Of a stretch of DNA of 39,479 nucleotides, positions 25,284-34,078 are shown one piece after another. Origin of the DNA: an uncultured Opitutia bacterium (lineage in GTDB: Bacteria > Verrucomicrobiota > Verrucomicrobiia > Opitutales > Opitutaceae); NCBI GenBank assembly GCA_903919985.1, contig CAIXKG010000075.1:1-39479 (forward strand), in the 5' to 3' direction. The notes below the pieces were generated by a model. The model saw only the letters and a list, made by a program, of their open reading frames with translations, searched no databases and was not told the DNA's origin. Every line of letters begins with the position of its first letter. Position 1 is the first letter of the stretch. Position numbers and translations under genes: made by a program.

Positions 25284-26171
25284 TCATTGCCTGAGGGCGG
25301 TCTTCGCCGCGTTGAAATCGGGGTTCAGGAGCTTGGCCGCGGCATAGGAATCCGCGGCTTCTGCCGCCCGGCCTTGCTTTGCGAGGATATCGCCCATGCG
25401 GGATCGCACGTTCGCCTGGGTCGGATATCCGTCGCCACCCGGCGGGGTGAGTTTCAAACAGCGGCGCAAGGCGCTTAGCCCGGCATCGAGACGCTCGCCA
25501 CTCACCGCGGCGCACCGGCCGACGTGATAGTTCGCGAGGAAATCATCCGGATTTGTCCGCAAGACAGATTCGAAGAGAGCAAACGCCGCATCGTAGTTCC
25601 GCTCGGCCAAATGAATCGTCGCGAATGCGATTCGTCCATTGGCCGGATCTAATTTCTCGATCTCAGCCGCCTGCGCGTAAGCGGAGTCACGGCTGCCGCC
25701 GGCGATGCGCGGCGCGATCAGATAAAATCCGAGCAGACTCCACCGATGGGCGGGATTGCGCGGCGCGAGTTCAACGGCGCGTTCGTACGCGGTCCGGCAT
25801 TTGCGCGCCCAGCCAAGTTTAGCCAGAAGGGGCGCCTTCTGCGCTGCGAGGCCATACGCGTCACCGAGCGCATTGAATACGCGCGCATCGCCGGGGGTGC
25901 GCGCCGCGAGTTTTTCCAACCGCGAGAGCGCCTCGTCGCAATCATCGAACCACAACGCGAGCCGGCCGAGGTGAAATTCAATGTCCGGATCTCCGGCTGC
26001 ATCGCGAGCCAGCGAAGCGAAAGCCGCGCGCGCCGCGGAATAGTTGCACGCTTCGTAAAGCGCGAACGCCTGCTCAAGCCCAACGCGCGGAACCGCCCGT
26101 GCCGGACCTGCGACCACCAATAATAGCAGACACCAACCGACCTTGCTCGCACGCCCGCGCATCATCGCCAT
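25284..26171 (-). CDS. Secreted TPR-repeat protein
   Basis: About 295 aa. The N-terminus MAMMRGRASKVGWCLLLLVVAGPARA is a signal peptide. After it come about six tetratricopeptide repeats, for example FALYEACNYSAARAAFASLA, RVFNALGDAYGLA, RKCRTAYERAVELAPRNPAH and AAEAADSYAAAKLLNPDFN. TPRs are protein-binding scaffolds; the partner is unknown. GGGAG precedes the start; ATGs at 26165 and 26162 are also possible and are better spaced from it. It lies upstream of the sigma-factor gene on the same strand with 246 bases between them. It is divergent from the YkgJ-type gene. Confidence 0.85.
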   Translation of the reverse strand: MAMMRGRASKVGWCLLLLVVAGPARAVPRVGLEQAFALYEACNYSAARAAFASLARDAAGDPDIEFHLGRLALWFDDCDEALSRLEKLAARTPGDARVFNALGDAYGLAAQKAPLLAKLGWARKCRTAYERAVELAPRNPAHRWSLLGFYLIAPRIAGGSRDSAYAQAAEIEKLDPANGRIAFATIHLAERNYDAAFALFESVLRTNPDDFLANYHVGRCAAVSGERLDAGLSALRRCLKLTPPGGDGYPTQANVRSRMGDILAKQGRAAEAADSYAAAKLLNPDFNAAKTALRQ

Positions 26172-26330
26172 TTTCTCCCGCCGTCTCCCGAGCCCAAGGG
26201 GGAAGAGGTTGGGGGGTGAAGGTCCGAAGCGATCAAACACGGCGTAATATTCTAAGTTACATCGGTGACAAACCGCAGACGGCCAGGTGACAAACACGCC
26301 ACAATCGGGACCCGACGAGCCGAAGGCTCG

Positions 26331-26360
26331 GAAGGGGATCAGGTCGGACCTATTTCCCTC
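26331..26360 (+). repeat. Possible REP relic
   Basis: This 30-base stretch has GAAGGGG, TCAGGT and ATTTCCC in the same order as the 29-bp REP around the RAYT gene, with two small insertions. It lies between divergent genes. It may be an old REP copy or coincidence. Confidence 0.3.
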
Positions 26361-26434
26361 AACCGTTGGATTTCTCGCCCCACGCGTCGAACCTCGCCTT
26401 GCCACCGAGCCGCCGGCTGCCGGATGGTGGGACG

Positions 26435-26992
26435 GTGAATCCAAGCGAAAAACTCTGCCTCGCGTGCGGCCTGTGCTGCGACGGCACCCTCTTCGACCTC
26501 GTGAAGCTCGAAGGAGGCGACGATGCCGCGAAACTGAAAGCGCTCGGACTGCCCGTCACGGTTTCACGAGGCAAGACGCCGATCGCCCGTTTTCCCCAAC
26601 CGTGCTCCGCCTTGTGCGAGGATCGCACGTGCCGGGTCTATGCAGATCGTCCCTGGCAATGCCGGGTCTTCGAATGCGGTGTGCTTAAAAACGCAAAAGC
26701 GGGCCGCGTGACCTTTGCGGCCGCGTTGCGGCTGGTGCAAAAGAGCCGGCGGCTAGCGGACAAAGTGCGCCGGCTCCTCCGTGAGCTGGGCGACACCGAG
26801 GAACACCGCGCCTTGGGTGAACGTTTCCACCGCATGTCAGATCGCCTGGAATTCGGGAAGACTGACGCCGACGCTAACGCCAAGTTCGCCGACCTGAGCC
26901 TGGCGATGCACCACCTCAAATTACAGGCGCTCAATAAATTTTATACCAAGACCGAAGTAAAAGAGTCCGCCTCGGCGGGCCGTGCAGACTGA
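26435..26992 (+). CDS. YkgJ family cysteine-cluster protein
   Basis: 185 aa. The N-terminus carries LCLACGLCCDGTLF (Cys 8, 11, 14, 15), followed by more cysteines in FPQPCSALCEDRTCRVYADRPWQCRVFECG. This is the pattern of the YkgJ/UPF0153 family, predicted to bind zinc or an iron-sulfur cluster. The C-terminal half is helical and Lys/Arg-rich. The reaction is unknown. GTG at 26435 is chosen because the cluster begins right after it in the family; a TTG at 26366 would add a Ser/Pro-rich leader. It is convergent with the SDR gene, with repeat copy C between them. Confidence 0.85.
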   Translation: MNPSEKLCLACGLCCDGTLFDLVKLEGGDDAAKLKALGLPVTVSRGKTPIARFPQPCSALCEDRTCRVYADRPWQCRVFECGVLKNAKAGRVTFAAALRLVQKSRRLADKVRRLLRELGDTEEHRALGERFHRMSDRLEFGKTDADANAKFADLSLAMHHLKLQALNKFYTKTEVKESASAGRAD

Positions 26993-27038
26993 CTGAGTCC
27001 CGGGGACGCCAATGCACCAAAAGCGTAGCCGCTAAAAG

Positions 27039-27159
27039 CGCAGCGCACTAACGACGTAGCGGCAGGCGTCCCTGCCTGCCGAAATAAGGACGCGAACCTG
27101 GCAGGCCGAGACACCTGCCGCTTCCCAAAACGGCCAGGGAAAAACTCAAACAGCCCTAG
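27039..27159 (-). repeat. Dispersed 3'-end repeat, copy C
   Basis: Full-length copy. On the minus strand it reads CTAGGGCTGTTTGAG, TTTTTCCCTGGCCGTTTTGGG, two hairpins, then TGCCGCTACGTCGTTAG. One hairpin is a perfect 8 bp (27060-27067 with 27074-27081); the other is 6 bp (27100-27105 with 27114-27119). Its first bases overlap the stop codon of the SDR gene, which it follows in the same orientation. Confidence 0.8.
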
Positions 27160-27902
27160 ATCGCGCCGGCTTCGACGAAGAAATTTTGAGCGGTGCACAT
27201 GGCCGCGTCGTCCGAGGCCAAGAACAACGCCATGCGGGCGATGTACACCGGCTCGATCGGATCGGGCAGACACTGCGCGGCGAGTTGCGCGGCCAGTTTT
27301 TCCGGCGTCAACCAGAGCGTTTTCTGCCGCTCGGTCATAGTCCAACCCGGCACGAGGGTATTGACGCGAATCCGGTGCGGGCCGAGGTCGCGCGCGAAGG
27401 AGCGCGTCATGCCGTGCACCGCCGCCTTCGCGGTCGCGTAAGCAGGAAAGCCGCCGGTAGCGCGCCACCAGGAATCCGAGCCGAGATTGATGATGGCGCC
27501 GCCGCCGGCCTCGATCATCGCCGGCGCCACGGCCTGGATGGCGAAGAACATGTGGCGGATGTTGGCGGCGAGGCGCTCGTCGAAATACTCGGGCGTGACC
27601 TCGCGCCAATCGTGGCGATCGTCACGCGCGGCATTGTTGACGAGCACCGCAGCGGGTCCGATTTTCGCGGCGAGTGCGGCGAAGGCACGTTTCAACGCGA
27701 CGATATCGCGCAGATCGCACGCTTCAAAGGCCGCGCCAATTTCCTGCGCCAGCGCCGCCCCGCGCGCGACGTCGAGATCGATGAAGCCGACGCGCGCGCC
27801 CTGCCCCGCGAAGGCGCGGACGATCTCCGCCCCGATGCCGGAAGCGCCGCCGGTGACCACGATGACCTTGCCTTCGAGGCTGGGATATTTTGCGAACGTC
27901 AT
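27156..27902 (-). CDS. Short-chain dehydrogenase/reductase (SDR)
   Basis: 248 aa, classical SDR length. The NAD(P)-binding TGGASGIG lies at 17-24, an acidic residue follows strand 2 (FIDLD, favouring NAD), and NNAA is at 89-92. Catalytic Ser is at about 142 (INLGSDS), with Tyr155 and Lys159 in YATAK. It oxidises or reduces an alcohol/ketone, plausibly a sugar or sugar acid given the region; its look is like sugar dehydrogenases, but the substrate cannot be assigned. It is cytoplasmic with no signal peptide. It lies 29 bases upstream of the prolyl-oligopeptidase-like gene, so the two form a likely operon. Its stop codon is within repeat copy C. Confidence 0.9.
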   Translation of the reverse strand: MTFAKYPSLEGKVIVVTGGASGIGAEIVRAFAGQGARVGFIDLDVARGAALAQEIGAAFEACDLRDIVALKRAFAALAAKIGPAAVLVNNAARDDRHDWREVTPEYFDERLAANIRHMFFAIQAVAPAMIEAGGGAIINLGSDSWWRATGGFPAYATAKAAVHGMTRSFARDLGPHRIRVNTLVPGWTMTERQKTLWLTPEKLAAQLAAQCLPDPIEPVYIARMALFLASDDAAMCTAQNFFVEAGAI

Positions 27903-27931
27903 TGGAATGGGAAATAATTGACCGGCGTTTG

Positions 27932-30073
27932 TCAGTTGGCCGGACCTTGGAGTTTCCAGGTCTCGTCAAAGAATCCGACTGGGCCGACAGCGGCGGTCGG
28001 GAGATTGATGTCGCCCGGCTTGGTAATGTCCACCACCGCCCAGTCGGGCAGCTTCGGGTTCATCTTATCGTTGTTGTCGAGGTCGTGGAAGGTGAAGCCA
28101 CTGTTCAGCACGACATATTTTTTCGGGTTTAGCGGATTCGGGAAAACCATTAACGGCACGGAGGAATCCGCCGGGTAGATCTTGTCGCCGACGGTGACGC
28201 TGGTCGCGGTCCACTTGATCGGGAGCCGCGCGGCGATGCGTTTCAGGATCGCGTTGCTCGACGGATCGCCGAAGAGCACGAGGTTGTGCGCGGCGATGTC
28301 GGCGTCGTTGATCTCGCTGTCCTTTTTCACGCGGGCTTCGCCGCGGAAGGACTCGCGCCAATCGTGGATCGCGCGGTCGGCCTCGCCCGCGGTCCACTTG
28401 CCCACCGCGGCGTTAAACGCGGTGCCGGTCGGGCGCACGATCATGAAGGAGTCCATGAACGCGTCGTCGATCGGGCCTTGCAGGCCGGGAGTCTTGTGCA
28501 GTCCGCTCGTGGGCCGCGTGCCGAGGCGCCATTTGCCGTCGGTTTTCACGAGGGAGGCGGCGAGGGATTTGTTGGCGCCGACGGCGGGAAGCGTGAGAGC
28601 CGTGCCGTCAACCGTGAGGTTCGGTTTCGTGCCGACGGCGAACGGGGCGAGGCCCGCGGCCCAGTCAAGACGCAGGGCGGAGACGTTCGCGGTGGTGAGC
28701 GTGATAGCGTTGCCCTCGACCTTCGCGTTGGCGCGAGCGCGGTCCCACTGTTTCTCCAGACCTTCGAGCGTGACCCAATAGCTTTTGTTGTAGCGCAGCA
28801 TCCACGTCGTGAAACGGATTTCACGCGGCGACGGATCGCGACCCTTCGACGCCAACTCGTCGAGACGCGCCATGATCTTCAGACGGGCGCCGGGTTCATA
28901 GGTGTGGCCGACATTCGGGCCGTCCACGCGCTCCAGCTCGAGCCCCTCCGCCGCCATGGCCGTCTTCATGGCTTCGGAAGCCTGTCGCTGGCCGTCCTGC
29001 GTCCCCGCATACGCGATCATCGGCTGGTTGAAGAGATTGATGGCGTAGTCCACCGAGTCGTACAGGTGCCAGAGCGTTTGCTGGTAGGCGGAGGGCATCG
29101 GATTGCGGCCGCGGCCCAAGCCGAGAAACACCGTCGTCTCACTGAAGCCCGCGCCGGCCGAGGAGGCAGCCCACCGGTCAGGATAGTGCGTCGCAAACAG
29201 CCAAGCCGACGCTCCGCCCATCGAGAAACCGGTCATCACGATCCGATTCTCGTCGATCGCGTACGAATTTTTCACGGACGCGATCGCCTCGAGCGTGTCG
29301 GTTTCACCGGCGAAGCGGGTCGCGTTGCACCAGCGGCCAAACGGCTGAAGGATAAAACGCGTCGCGTCGGGCGCAAAGGGTCGCTGGGTGAAACCGGGCG
29401 CGGTCGTAAAATTCCCGTTGAGGAACGGCAGCTCCGTCGCGGTCTGGCCGCGGCCGTGCTCAAAAATATCGAGGCGGTATTGCTGACCGGGAGTGGCGGC
29501 GTAATCGGTGGGCAAAGTCAGTTGATACGGCTGCGCCGAGCCATCGATCTTTGAGAAGTAACCGCGCATGCTGGACGCGGTCATCCACGGGGTTTCGCCC
29601 TTGGCCAGCTCCATGGCGCGTTGGCTTCCCGCGCTCAACGCGGTGCGGGCCTGCGCGACGTTCACGTCGGCAAAGGGGGCAGCGGTGCCGCGCGTGATCG
29701 CGTAAGGATTGGGGGTGCCGGCATCTTCCATCGCGAATTTCACGGCGTTGAAAAAGATCTCCACGTCGGCGATGCGGTCGTAGTTTTTCTGGCCGGCGTA
29801 TTGTTTTTTGAGGGCGGCAATCTGGGCGCCGAGGTCGGCCAGATTTTTCGTCAGCTCAGCGCGGATCTCATCGGTCATCGGGATGGCCGGACCGCGTCCT
29901 CCCCCGCCCGCCCGGGCAGCGGGCGACGCGGGGTTTGCGGGCGCGGCGGCCGCCGGGCTGGCGTCAGGGCCGGTCGCGGTGGAAGCAGGTTGCGCGGCGG
30001 CGCGCAGCGCGCCGAGCAGCAGTAGCGCGGCGCAGGCACGGAACGGCGCATGAGGCAGGCGGGTGGGGTTCAT
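27932..30073 (-). CDS. Secreted prolyl-oligopeptidase-type alpha/beta hydrolase
   Basis: About 713 aa. A signal peptide is followed by a long Ala/Pro/Gly linker (to about 65), a helical region, and an alpha/beta-hydrolase domain. The domain has nucleophile elbow TGFSMGG (Ser284), Asp360 in GTQDGQ and His390 in GHTYEP. About 320 further residues, beta-rich and of unknown type, follow the His; this is much longer than a plain esterase and may bind substrate. The start is at 30073 or the adjacent ATG at 30076. It probably hydrolyses esters or peptides outside the cytoplasm. Transcription order with its neighbour: this gene is upstream of the SDR gene on the minus strand. Confidence 0.83.
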   Translation of the reverse strand: MNPTRLPHAPFRACAALLLLGALRAAAQPASTATGPDASPAAAAPANPASPAARAGGGGRGPAIPMTDEIRAELTKNLADLGAQIAALKKQYAGQKNYDRIADVEIFFNAVKFAMEDAGTPNPYAITRGTAAPFADVNVAQARTALSAGSQRAMELAKGETPWMTASSMRGYFSKIDGSAQPYQLTLPTDYAATPGQQYRLDIFEHGRGQTATELPFLNGNFTTAPGFTQRPFAPDATRFILQPFGRWCNATRFAGETDTLEAIASVKNSYAIDENRIVMTGFSMGGASAWLFATHYPDRWAASSAGAGFSETTVFLGLGRGRNPMPSAYQQTLWHLYDSVDYAINLFNQPMIAYAGTQDGQRQASEAMKTAMAAEGLELERVDGPNVGHTYEPGARLKIMARLDELASKGRDPSPREIRFTTWMLRYNKSYWVTLEGLEKQWDRARANAKVEGNAITLTTANVSALRLDWAAGLAPFAVGTKPNLTVDGTALTLPAVGANKSLAASLVKTDGKWRLGTRPTSGLHKTPGLQGPIDDAFMDSFMIVRPTGTAFNAAVGKWTAGEADRAIHDWRESFRGEARVKKDSEINDADIAAHNLVLFGDPSSNAILKRIAARLPIKWTATSVTVGDKIYPADSSVPLMVFPNPLNPKKYVVLNSGFTFHDLDNNDKMNPKLPDWAVVDITKPGDINLPTAAVGPVGFFDETWKLQGPAN

Positions 30074-30300
30074 CATAAAGCAGGGCAACACAGATGATTT
30101 CTTGACTGAAAAAACAGCCGGAAAGGCTCGGGTTTTGATAGTTAAGATTCGCCCGAACCGGCGGCGCGAGCACCAAAATATCCGCGGCCGAACCATTACC
30201 TGGGACTCCTCCTTGAAGATTCAACCGATGACCCTTCCGAGCCGCACTTCTTCCGGTTGCGAACTGAGCCCCGTCCTTTCCCACGCGTCTGGCTCTCCGA

Positions 30301-31572
30301 TCAGAGCCTGCGGCGCGCGGCCGTTTGTTCGAAATGCCGACGCGCCTCGGGATGCGTTTCCATCAGGATGTCGTAGATGCGCTGCTTTTCGTCCGACTCC
30401 AGATAGGCATAGCGGCCCGCCGAATCGGTGTCGCGCAGGGCAACGTAAAGGACTTCGTAAATCTGCTCTTTCATGGGCTCAGGCAGCGCCGCAAATGCCT
30501 CGGAATAGATCAGGTAACTGCACCGGTTTTTGAAAATGCGCCCGTCTAGCCTCAGGTCTTTGAGCGAATCGCCGGCCCGGTCGCGCTTGGCGTCGGCCAG
30601 AAAAACTTTCAGGAACGCCTCGTTCTTCACCACGCCCTCCGGCAAAACCGCGCCACGGCGAAAGAGGAGATGATCGACGACATCACTCTCTGACGCGTAT
30701 TTCCCGAGGCGGACGTTTTGGCCGACACGCGTGATGCTGTTATACATCGCCATTTGGTGCTCGAGAATAAGCAACCCCGCCATGTCGCTCGTGCCAGCAG
30801 GATAACGCGAGGTGTCGAAAAACTCCGAGAGTTCGGCCGGGCGTTTCTCGCTCGCGGGCAGGACCGCGGCTTTGCCTTCGCCTGAACCGACGGCGTTGCC
30901 GCGGTGGTTTGGCTGGCCCGTGTACCCACTGACGTACCAACCGCCCCAGCGTTTCTCGAACCGGATCGCATCGTCCACCAAATCGAAATCGGTGCGCGGG
31001 AGAAGTTCGCCGTCGGCGCCAGGAATACCCGTCAGCGCCAGCAGAACGGGGACGTCGCGCACGAAAAAGTAGCCGTGACAAAGCATGCAACTGGCATCGC
31101 GCACAAATCCTCGCGGCTCCGTCGCTGAGGTATTCGCATTGAAACGATAAAAGACCGGCCCGAGCTGGGGATCGATCACGGCCACCTCGATGTCTCCGCC
31201 CGGCACCCAACCGACGTAAACCGATTCCGAGAAATACAACGCGCGCGGCGTCGCCGGGCTGATCAACGCTTTTTGGAGACTCGTCTTGGTAAAGACCAAG
31301 GTCTGCGTTTCCACCGGCACTCTCAAAGCGCGGAGCACGGCCAGCAGTAATTCTTTTCCGTTTTCTTTAAACGAGAGTTCGCCGGTTTCCAATCGGCGTT
31401 GCAGGCGGGTGACTGAGTTTTCCGAAGTCGCCTTCGAATAGTTGACGGGCGGCAGCTCGTAGTCCGGCACCGCCGCGCGTTGCGCGCGGGCCGCCGTCAC
31501 GCCCAGAAAAAGCAGGAGAGTAAAAATTCGCACGAGCCGCGACGACGGGAGGGAGAAAGCAGATCGAGTCAT
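30301..31572 (-). CDS. Secreted protein with a single CxxCH haem motif, unknown family role
   Basis: 423 aa with a signal peptide (LVRIFTLLLFLGVTAARAQ). A single CMLCH motif (C162, C165, H166) suggests covalent haem c, set in a beta-rich domain (VGWVPGGDIEVAVIDPQLGPVFY just before it). The C-terminal half is helical and includes GLLILEHQMAMYNSITR and KNRCSYLIYSEAFAALPEPM. It resembles uncharacterised cytochrome-like proteins of Planctomycetes and Verrucomicrobia; I do not recognise a named function. ATG at 31572 is chosen to place the signal peptide. It stands alone between the hydrolase gene and the CE1-type gene, all on the minus strand. Confidence 0.78.
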   Translation of the reverse strand: MTRSAFSLPSSRLVRIFTLLLFLGVTAARAQRAAVPDYELPPVNYSKATSENSVTRLQRRLETGELSFKENGKELLLAVLRALRVPVETQTLVFTKTSLQKALISPATPRALYFSESVYVGWVPGGDIEVAVIDPQLGPVFYRFNANTSATEPRGFVRDASCMLCHGYFFVRDVPVLLALTGIPGADGELLPRTDFDLVDDAIRFEKRWGGWYVSGYTGQPNHRGNAVGSGEGKAAVLPASEKRPAELSEFFDTSRYPAGTSDMAGLLILEHQMAMYNSITRVGQNVRLGKYASESDVVDHLLFRRGAVLPEGVVKNEAFLKVFLADAKRDRAGDSLKDLRLDGRIFKNRCSYLIYSEAFAALPEPMKEQIYEVLYVALRDTDSAGRYAYLESDEKQRIYDILMETHPEARRHFEQTAARRRL

Positions 31573-31899
31573 GAAGCGCCGCGAACGCGACAGATGAAAA
31601 CCAGACGATCGCACCGACGTGTCGAGCCTACTTCGCGCTAAGGTCGATCACGTGGGTTTCGTCGGACCCTGCCCTGCCGGGGCGCGACTCCTAAGCCGCT
31701 TTCAAATCGTAGGGACGGTGCCACGGCTCAATTGCGCTGGTGATGAGCGAGAGAAACGATGCGTGACGACACCTGAGGCTTTGATTTGGGCGTGGTCATT
31801 ATCGTCGTCGCTTTGCCGGTTTTATATTTCGCGGCCCTGTTCATCGGAAAAATAGCCGAAGCGTTGGCCGGGCCCGCCGCCCGCCGGGTCCGTGAGATT
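31573..31899. other. Intergenic region, no confident gene
   Basis: This 327-base gap lies between two minus-strand genes. A plus-strand frame from 31786 begins with a hydrophobic stretch but runs into antisense overlap with the CE1-type gene and has no ribosome-binding site. No repeat or RNA was recognised. It should include the promoter of the CxxCH gene. Confidence 0.45.
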
Positions 31900-33093
31900 T
31901 TATTTTCCGCCTGCGGCCAAACTCGCCGGGCCATTTTTATGAAACAACAGCGGCAAGAATTCCGCCGCATGTTCCCGCCAGAGCGCGAAATGATGGTAGC
32001 CCTCGGTCGGACGCCAGGTGTGGTTGATGCCGAGCTTCGTCAGTGACTCGTCGAGTTCCTTCGAACTCGCGAAGAGACTGTCTTGCCGACCGCAAGCGAG
32101 ATACAGGGCGTCAACTTTGGCATTGAAGCCCTTGGCGTCGCCATAGACCGCGGCTTTTTCCGTCGGCACCGCGCGCACCGCTCCCGCCGGACTAAACATC
32201 CCCGCGGCGGAAAACAGGTCCACGTGATTTGAAAACACGCGCATCGTAATGTCCCCGCCCATCGAGAGGCCCGCGATCGCGCGATTCTGGCGTCCGGCCG
32301 CAACCCGATATTTCGCTTCCACCGCGGGAATGACGTCCTTGAGCAAGTATTCCTCGAACACCACGGCGTTATTCCGCGCACCCGTGCCGCGCGAGCCCAT
32401 CGGCAGCGCGTGGGCTAAGGGCAGCACAATGATCATTGGCTCGGCCTTTTTGTCGGCGATGAGATTGTCGGCGATGTAGTTGATATTACCGATATCGACC
32501 CACCCTTGCGGACGGTCGTTCGAACCGTGCAAAAGGTAGAGCACGGGATAACGGCGGTCGCGGTCCTGCGCATAACCGGGCGGCGTGTAGACTAGGAATG
32601 TTCGCGTTTCGGAAAGCACGACCGACTTCTGCGGATTCACCTCAATCGCGCCGTGCGGAACGTCACGCGCGTCGCCGAGACCCGGGGTTGCGCCCGCGAC
32701 GTCGAAGAAACTGCCCTGACCCTGCTGCCGCAGTTTCACCTGCGGATTGGCCGGATCGGCGATCGTCACTCCGTCGACCGTGAAATTATAAATATATTTG
32801 CTGGGAGCGAACGGCCCCAGCGTGAGGCTCCACACGCCCTTCTCGTCTTTCGTCAGTGCCTTCACGTCGTCGTGCCAGTCACCTTTCATCGTGACTGCAG
32901 TGGCTTTGGGCGCGGAGAGGCGGAATACCACGCGCCGGTCGGAAAGCACGTCGGGTGAAACCACCGTGGTCGAGGCGGCATTCGCCGCGGATACCGCCGG
33001 CGTGGCCGGAGCCGCCGCCGAATTTTGGGCGGCAGAAAAACGCGTGAGCGCGAGAAAAAGCGCGCCGATCAAGACGGATGTGGGATATTTCAT
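31900..33093 (-). CDS. Secreted CE1-type esterase with N-terminal E-set domain
   Basis: 397 aa. Signal peptide, then an Ala-rich linker, an N-terminal E-set/CBM48-like domain (about 45-135, VVFRLSAPKATAVTMKGDW), and an esterase-D type alpha/beta domain. The catalytic set is Ser277 in GLSMGG, Asp338 in CGRQDS and His367 or 368 in GYHHFALWR, with YLLHG forming the oxyanion region. Enzymes of this layout include feruloyl esterases and acetyl-xylan esterases of CE1. The ATG at 33093 begins the signal peptide. It is divergent from the Sel1 gene. It may cleave phenolic or acetyl esters from xylan; substrate is inferred. Confidence 0.88.
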   Translation of the reverse strand: MKYPTSVLIGALFLALTRFSAAQNSAAAPATPAVSAANAASTTVVSPDVLSDRRVVFRLSAPKATAVTMKGDWHDDVKALTKDEKGVWSLTLGPFAPSKYIYNFTVDGVTIADPANPQVKLRQQGQGSFFDVAGATPGLGDARDVPHGAIEVNPQKSVVLSETRTFLVYTPPGYAQDRDRRYPVLYLLHGSNDRPQGWVDIGNINYIADNLIADKKAEPMIIVLPLAHALPMGSRGTGARNNAVVFEEYLLKDVIPAVEAKYRVAAGRQNRAIAGLSMGGDITMRVFSNHVDLFSAAGMFSPAGAVRAVPTEKAAVYGDAKGFNAKVDALYLACGRQDSLFASSKELDESLTKLGINHTWRPTEGYHHFALWREHAAEFLPLLFHKNGPASLAAGGK

Positions 33094-33425
33094 GGGGGAT
33101 AAGCTGGCGCATTCACAACTCAACCGCGCGACCAACGCACGGCCAAAATTTGGGCCAGCGCCAACGTTGGTCCCGCTCCGTCGCCTCGTCTGATCGCGGC
33201 CTGAAAGATGAACGGCCAGCCCAGCGAAACGCGATGCGCCACGCCATCCCAGCCCCGTCCGGGCCACTCGCTCCGTTGTCTGCCGATGTCATCTCCCGCC
33301 CGTCCGTTCTAGATTCAAAAAATTGGCCTGGGCCGACTGGCTTCCTTCCGTCCGGCTCGCGTTTCCTAGGCAGATTCGCGCGGGGCATCTTGCTCTTGCG
33401 GGGAGGACTGACCTAGCTCGAGCCC
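33094..33425. other. Divergent promoter region between CE1-type and Sel1 genes
   Basis: This 332-base gap separates two divergent genes and should carry both promoters. No operator, repeat or RNA element was recognised, and the open frames within it are low-complexity, basic translations without homology signals. Confidence 0.45.
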
Positions 33426-33965
33426 ATGAAACCCCTCCTTCGGTTCCTCGTCGTTGTGCTCGCCGCCACCTTTGCCCGGGCGGCCGATTCGTTGGATGAG
33501 ATCAAACTGAAGGCCGAAAAAGGCGACGCCGGCGCTCAATACGATTTGGGCGTGGCCTACGAAAGTGGCAAAGGCGCCGACAAGAACGCAGCGGAGGCGT
33601 TCAAGTGGTTACTCAAAGCCGCAGAGCAGGGTAATATTTCCGCCGAAGACAAGGTGGCCGTAATGTATGCCCATGGTACCGGCGTCACCATGGACGAGCC
33701 CGCCGCCATCCGTTGGTTTCTCAAGGCTGCGGCTGAGCGAGATCCCGTGGCCCAGTACAATCTCGGTAACATGAATTACAAAGGTCACGGCGTGCCTAAA
33801 AATGAGGTTGAAGGTTGCGCGTGGTGGACGATCGCCGCCGCCAACGGCCATGCGCGTGCAGCGGAAAATCTCAAGAACGCCCAACAGACGATGACTCCGG
33901 CGCAAATCATGCAGGCCGCAGCGCTGGCCAAAGAGCGGATGGAGAAATATGGGGCGAAGAAGTGA
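33426..33965 (+). CDS. Sel1-repeat secreted protein
   Basis: 179 aa. Signal peptide (LLRFLVVVLAATFARA) followed by about four Sel1-like repeats, recognisable as AQYDLGVAYESGKGADKNAAEAFKW, LKAAEQGNISAEDKVAVMY, AAIRWFLKAAAERDPVAQYNLG and EGCAWWTIAAANGHARA. Sel1 arrays are TPR-like protein-interaction solenoids, and the short array is normal for bacteria. The partner is unknown. It is followed 113 bases later by the esterase gene on the same strand. Confidence 0.9.
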   Translation: MKPLLRFLVVVLAATFARAADSLDEIKLKAEKGDAGAQYDLGVAYESGKGADKNAAEAFKWLLKAAEQGNISAEDKVAVMYAHGTGVTMDEPAAIRWFLKAAAERDPVAQYNLGNMNYKGHGVPKNEVEGCAWWTIAAANGHARAAENLKNAQQTMTPAQIMQAAALAKERMEKYGAKK

Positions 33966-34078
33966 TCGGCCCACTTTGCGTGACACGACTCTAATTCATG
34001 CGTGCGAGCCCGAAGGGGTGATCGCGGGCAGTTCAACGTTGCCGACGTGATCGCGTCGGGGACAAAAAAGCATCCGTC

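Noticed and set aside
31786-32046. Plus-strand frame with a hydrophobic N-terminus, possible small membrane protein
   Set aside because: It begins with TTG, has no ribosome-binding site and overlaps the 3' end of a well-supported esterase gene in antisense. The rest of the frame has the composition of a shadow translation.
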